A stretch of 64,000 nucleotides of DNA from Epichloe hybrida (taxonomy: Eukaryota > Ascomycota > Sordariomycetes > Hypocreales > Clavicipitaceae): contig JAFEKR010000032.1 in NCBI GenBank assembly GCA_019022495.1, positions 558,001-622,000 of the forward strand, written 5' to 3'. Shown piece after piece: positions 60,411 to 64,000 of the stretch. Position 1 is the first letter of the stretch; each line of letters starts with the position of its first letter. The notes beneath the pieces are model-generated. The model was not told the origin of the DNA, did not search any database, and saw only the letters and a program-made list of their open reading frames with translations. The translations under genes and the position numbers were made by a program.

Positions 60411-61771
60411 ATGCCATCACCACCAGCAGACATCCCCATCATCGACCTCTCCGGCACCCAACCAGACATCGCCAAACAGCTCGTCGACGCCGCCGCAGAA
60501 CATGGCTTCATCTACATCCGCAACCAGGGGCACGACATCCCCTCCGCCAGCGTAGACGAGGCCTTTGCACTGGTACATACTACACCCCCTCCTCCAGCCC
60601 TGAACAGCAGCAGCCAGTCTCACGACACTAATTCCGCTTGTGCGTAAACCGACAGTCTAAGAAACTACTAGCCGCCCCGCTGGAAGAGAAGCAAGCGTGC
60701 TCGATTCAAACGAACAACCGCGGCTGGACGAGCATGCATGCCGAGACGCTGGATCCCAAGAACCAGAAGGTGCGGATTGCTTCTCTCTCTACCCCACCTC
60801 ACCTATAAAGTTACAACAACATGAGAGAGTATGCCTCCTAATGCGGCTCCCACTAGGTCGGGGACTTGAAAGAGTAAGATTATGTGGAAAACTAAACTCG
60901 AATATACTCCGTACAGGCCCGTGAATAACACCAGCAAGGGCCTTCAACTTCGGCGAATTCATCGACCACAAAGCCCAGCAGCCCTTGCCACCCACCATTG
61001 CCGCCGACGAGGCGCGTATATCCGCTTTCGCTAACCTCTGCCGGGCGCTGTGCCTCAAGATCCTGACTCTTCTGGGCGAGGGCCTCCAGGTACGTTTGTG
61101 ACGCACTCCCTCAACATCACTTGACCCATTCCCTCTCCCTTCGCCCAATCTCATCTCGCAAACAGGTCGGCACATTCTTCTCCTCCGCCCACTTCCAGTC
61201 CCAATCTGGCTCCGGCAGCACCCTCCGATTCCTCCGCTATCCTCCTTCCTCGACGACCGCCCACTCCCCCGGCGAAATCCGCGCGGGCGCCCACTCCGAC
61301 TACGGCTCCATCACGCTGCTGTTCCGCCTCAGGGGCCAAGCCGGTCTTGAGATCCTCAAAAAGGACAACACGTGGGCTCCTGTGCCCGTTGTGCCGCCAG
61401 GGACGGAAAACGACCCCAGCCCCCCTGTTTTAATCAACATTGGTGATTTGCTATCGTATTGGACGAACGGGCTGTTTCGAAGTACAGTCCATAGGGTGGT
61501 GTTTCCTGCGGGCGAGGACGGGGCTTCCAATAGCGTGTCAGGGGAGACGAGTGATCAGCCTCGATACTCGATTGCGTATTTCTGTCATCCCATGGAAACT
61601 GCCTTGCTGGAGCCGGTGCCGAGTGATAGAATCAAGGCGTTTGTGCCACAGGAGGGACTGCACGATGCGAACCCGTATGCGCAGAGGAAGAAGGTATTGA
61701 CCGCGGGAGAGCACTTGCTGATGAGGCTCAAGGAGAGTTATGGGGCATTGTACGATGAGAACAAGGCATAG
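60411..61771 (+). CDS. 2-oxoglutarate/Fe(II)-dependent dioxygenase (isopenicillin N synthase-like)
   Basis: Five exons (60411-60572, 60656-60769, 60857-60873, 60939-61089, 61166-61771) give 349 aa. The third is a 17-nt microexon encoding VGDLK plus two bases. The N-terminal DIOX_N region has IPIIDLSG and AAEHGFIYIRNQGHDIP, then NNRGWTSMHAETLDP. After splicing, GDLKEAFNFGEF matches the family. The catalytic domain contains the iron triad as HSDYGSITLLF (H-x-D) and STVHRVVFP (distal His), with RYSIAYF carrying the Arg-x-Ser that binds 2-oxoglutarate. The substrate is unknown; relatives include penicillin, gibberellin and flavonoid-type oxygenases and many uncharacterised fungal enzymes. No biosynthetic cluster surrounds it. 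Confidence 0.9.
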
Positions 61772-61876
61772 GCAGGTACGGGTACGGGATTCGGACCAAC
61801 AGCCGTGGCGCTGAAGGATGTGCGATATACCGTGTAGAATCATCGTTCTATTCCTGTGGCGTATCCAATTACACAA
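61772..61876. other. Short convergent gap
   Basis: 105 bp separate the dioxygenase stop and the end of the ligase-like gene. Both must share or overlap 3' untranslated regions. No clear terminator signals were seen. Confidence 0.4.
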
Positions 61877-64000
61877 TTACACAATCCCACAGTACCAACG
61901 CCGCCAGGGATCTTGAAACCCATCATAGTACTTCTCCTTGGCATTGGTATCCTCCATTACCTTGAGATGCCCGAGCACACGCCAATCATACACGGCTATC
62001 CAGCCGCGCGTCTTTCCGGGCATCTCTCTGCGAGCCAGCTCCACAGATGCGAGGACTCTCTCCGTCTCGCGCCCCCTCTTGACCGTATCAACGAGGATGA
62101 TGATGCTTGTAGACTTGTTGCCCAATTTAGCCCCGAAATTGTTTGCTTCAAGCCACTCGCTCATATCAACCGCAGTCTTTGCCACACCGTGTGCTTCCAA
62201 AAGGGCTGCTCTTTCCGCGGATTCTGCGAGAGCCGACGAAGCAAGTAGCACGGTGGAACCAAACATGTGGCATTTGTCGCCGGCAAATATGCACTCTCCC
62301 TTGCTTGCCTGCTTCGTTGGATTTGTCTTCTGCGTCGGCTGAGATGCTTCCTCCTCCGAGCAAGCCAAGATGGGTGGTATCTGAGCGCAGTGCAAAGCAG
62401 CGCCATGATGTCCAACGGGCTTCTCCGGGGGCGATCCCTGTGAATCATGATCCCCCCGCGTCTCTGGAACAGCACATGATGTGGCGGGCTGGTTCTCACC
62501 ACCCACAGTGCCAGTGCCGGCAAATGACAAGTGAGTAGGGGTCGTATCTCGCGATGCGTTCCCGTCAACATGTTGCAAGGGCATCCGAGGCGTCCTGGCC
62601 GCTGCGGCCGTCGGCGAGCGAGCCACGGTATGGGCACGGCGTTTGGGACTCGGAGACGCAGCTTGGGAGGGGTCTGCAGGGGATTTTCGCTTTCCGTCAC
62701 TGTGCGCCGTCTCTTGACCACCGCTCGAATCCAGGTCCTGGTCCGGCCCCGGCGGTGATGAGGTCGGCGGCGTGGGAAGCCATTTCGTAGATGCACTTGC
62801 CGAGTGCTGGCCTCCCGAATTCGTTCTGCTCATCCCCGGGCCTTTGAATCGACCCCTCCACACAGGCGGGAGCGATGTCCTTGGACTTGGCGGCGAAGGA
62901 GTAGGCATGGTCGTGGTAGTCGATTGACTGAGGGCATCGACTGCCAGTCCCCTGGGGTCAGCTCCCTCTAGTTTCGCTATCCACTGGAGATTTTCCTGAC
63001 TATCCCCCAAGTCAGGGGTTGCCCTTGCCTTTCTAGCCATCTCCTGTAATTCCTCAAACGTGACCGAATCGGAAAAGTCCCTGTCAAAGTGAATTTTCGA
63101 CACGACGGGGAATCGCAGTGTCCAGAAGCCCGTGTTTCCCGGCTTGTCGAAGCTGAAACATCTCAGATCGAATACTGGAGGGCTCGGGAAGGCTACGGTC
63201 AAGGGGGCATCGGCCTCGATGACTTTCGGAACGTGCAACTTGGTCATGATATTCAAGGCCAAAGGAATGGACACGGGGTTGCCGTGCACTATGAACATTT
63301 TGAGAAGCGGCTCCGTGATTTCGACAGCGCTGACCACTGTGAACTCTGGTGTGGCACCCCAGCGCTTGACTTCCTCCTTGTTGTTGAGGCACCCCAAGTA
63401 GAAAACAGTCCATCTCAGATTGGCAATCTTGTAACATCTCGCTTTGGAAGGATTGAACCCAGCCCCGACTACAGCAAAGTCCCCAACGTCGCCAAAAGTA
63501 CCAATGTACTCCTTCTTGAGCTTGATACAGTGGCCAGAACTCTGCCCTTTGCGCTTGTGAAAGTCGAAATAAGGCTCGTCAGGTTTCAGCACTAAACCTT
63601 CCCCTTTGGCAGCGATGACTCTAGCAAATGCCTTGCGGAGTTCGGAAGCTCCCGTTGGACGATTGAAATCCACCAATGTTCGCTTTACCAGCTCCGTTCG
63701 GCCCCTCTCGCAGCGTATTGTCTTTTCCAGGATTCGAAATCGTTCAGAATGGCGAACGTCCAGTAGAGATCGTTGATCCAGGAATAATATGTCATAGTAC
63801 ACTATCATTAAATTCTCGTAAGACCGTGGCCTTCTCTCGTTAGTGTGCGTCTATCAGGAAGGGGGGTTTTTTTTTATAAAGAACATACGGTGAATCCAGA
63901 TCCACATTCATGAGCCGGCCTCGTCTAGCCACGTGGTTGCGTATTTTGTGAAAAGGCATGATCTTGTTCTCCTGGACGGTGTCAGCGGCAATGGCAGTAA
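61877..64000 (-). CDS. ATP-dependent DNA ligase domain protein (5' end outside window)
   Basis: Minus-strand exons 63899-64000 (partial) and 61877-63833 are joined across a GTATGT intron with CACTAAC shortly before its AG, restoring MNVDLDSPRPRSYENLM. At least 686 aa lie in the window. Motifs visible are YYDILFLD (ligase motif IIIa), AKGEGLVLKP (motif IV) and HCIKLKKEYIG (motif V), followed by an OB-fold-like segment with VGDFAVVGAGFNPSKAR. The nucleotidyl lysine (KxDG, motif I) must lie upstream, beyond the edge. A long Ser/Pro/Thr-rich tail of about 200 residues leads to a C-terminal domain (SKGECIFAGDKCHMFGST to RRWYCGIV) that could be BRCT-like. It belongs to a fungal ligase-like family distinct from canonical Lig1. 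Whether it seals nicks in vivo is unknown. Confidence 0.85.

Overview
This is a window from a filamentous ascomycete nuclear genome (Pezizomycotina, probably Sordariomycetes). The evidence is short GT-AG introns with CTAAC-like branch sites, Copia-type retrotransposons mutated by C-to-T/G-to-A changes in the RIP (repeat-induced point mutation) pattern, and fungal gene families: homocitrate synthase of the alpha-aminoadipate lysine pathway, Ssd1, Mkt1, Gle1 and Tlg1. The species cannot be named from the sequence alone.

The window has two compartments. Bases 1 to about 37,500 are an AT-rich repeat block with no intact host gene. It holds a likely LINE relic (about 300-720); a 5'-truncated Copia copy B' (2,863-7,781); a 101-bp tandem array split by a complete Copia element A (9,024-16,913, TSD TATAC); a complete reverse-strand Copia element B (17,244-24,250, TSD ATTTA) carrying a 403-bp TIR element (20,687-21,089, 9-bp TSD); and a nest in which Copia element C (27,317-34,128, TSD ATAGG) sits inside an internally deleted element D (24,618-34,841, TSD TAAAC). 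Partial copies of A-type LTRs and of B follow. Five foldback or 'word-array' repeats are scattered among these; they share a right end (CTCTG), and four also share a left frame but use different short repeat words. Four of the five abut a truncated retrotransposon fragment.

From about 37,520 base composition switches abruptly and ordinary genes follow. Plus strand: homocitrate synthase (38,915-40,962, ten exons including microexons of 16 and 14 nt), a small secreted cysteine-rich protein (43,113-43,414), a Tlg1/syntaxin-6-like t-SNARE (43,902-44,711), SSD1 (48,993-53,362), a secreted ferritin-like protein (54,740-55,823) and a 2-oxoglutarate/Fe(II) dioxygenase (60,411-61,771, with a 17-nt microexon). 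Minus strand: GLE1 (45,273-46,966), MKT1 (56,812 to about 59,356, first exon unresolved) and an ATP-dependent DNA ligase-like protein running off the right edge (61,877-64,000).

The genes do not form one pathway. SSD1, MKT1 and GLE1 all act on mRNA fate (translation control, post-transcriptional regulation, nuclear export), but nothing in the layout shows co-regulation beyond the shared 2-kb GLE1/SSD1 upstream region. I found no convincing new multi-gene system. The most unusual material is the family of word-array repeats and the structure of element A (half-tRNA primer site, tRNA-like block inside the LTR). Exon models are read by eye from splice signals, frame and family knowledge; no alignment or transcript was available.
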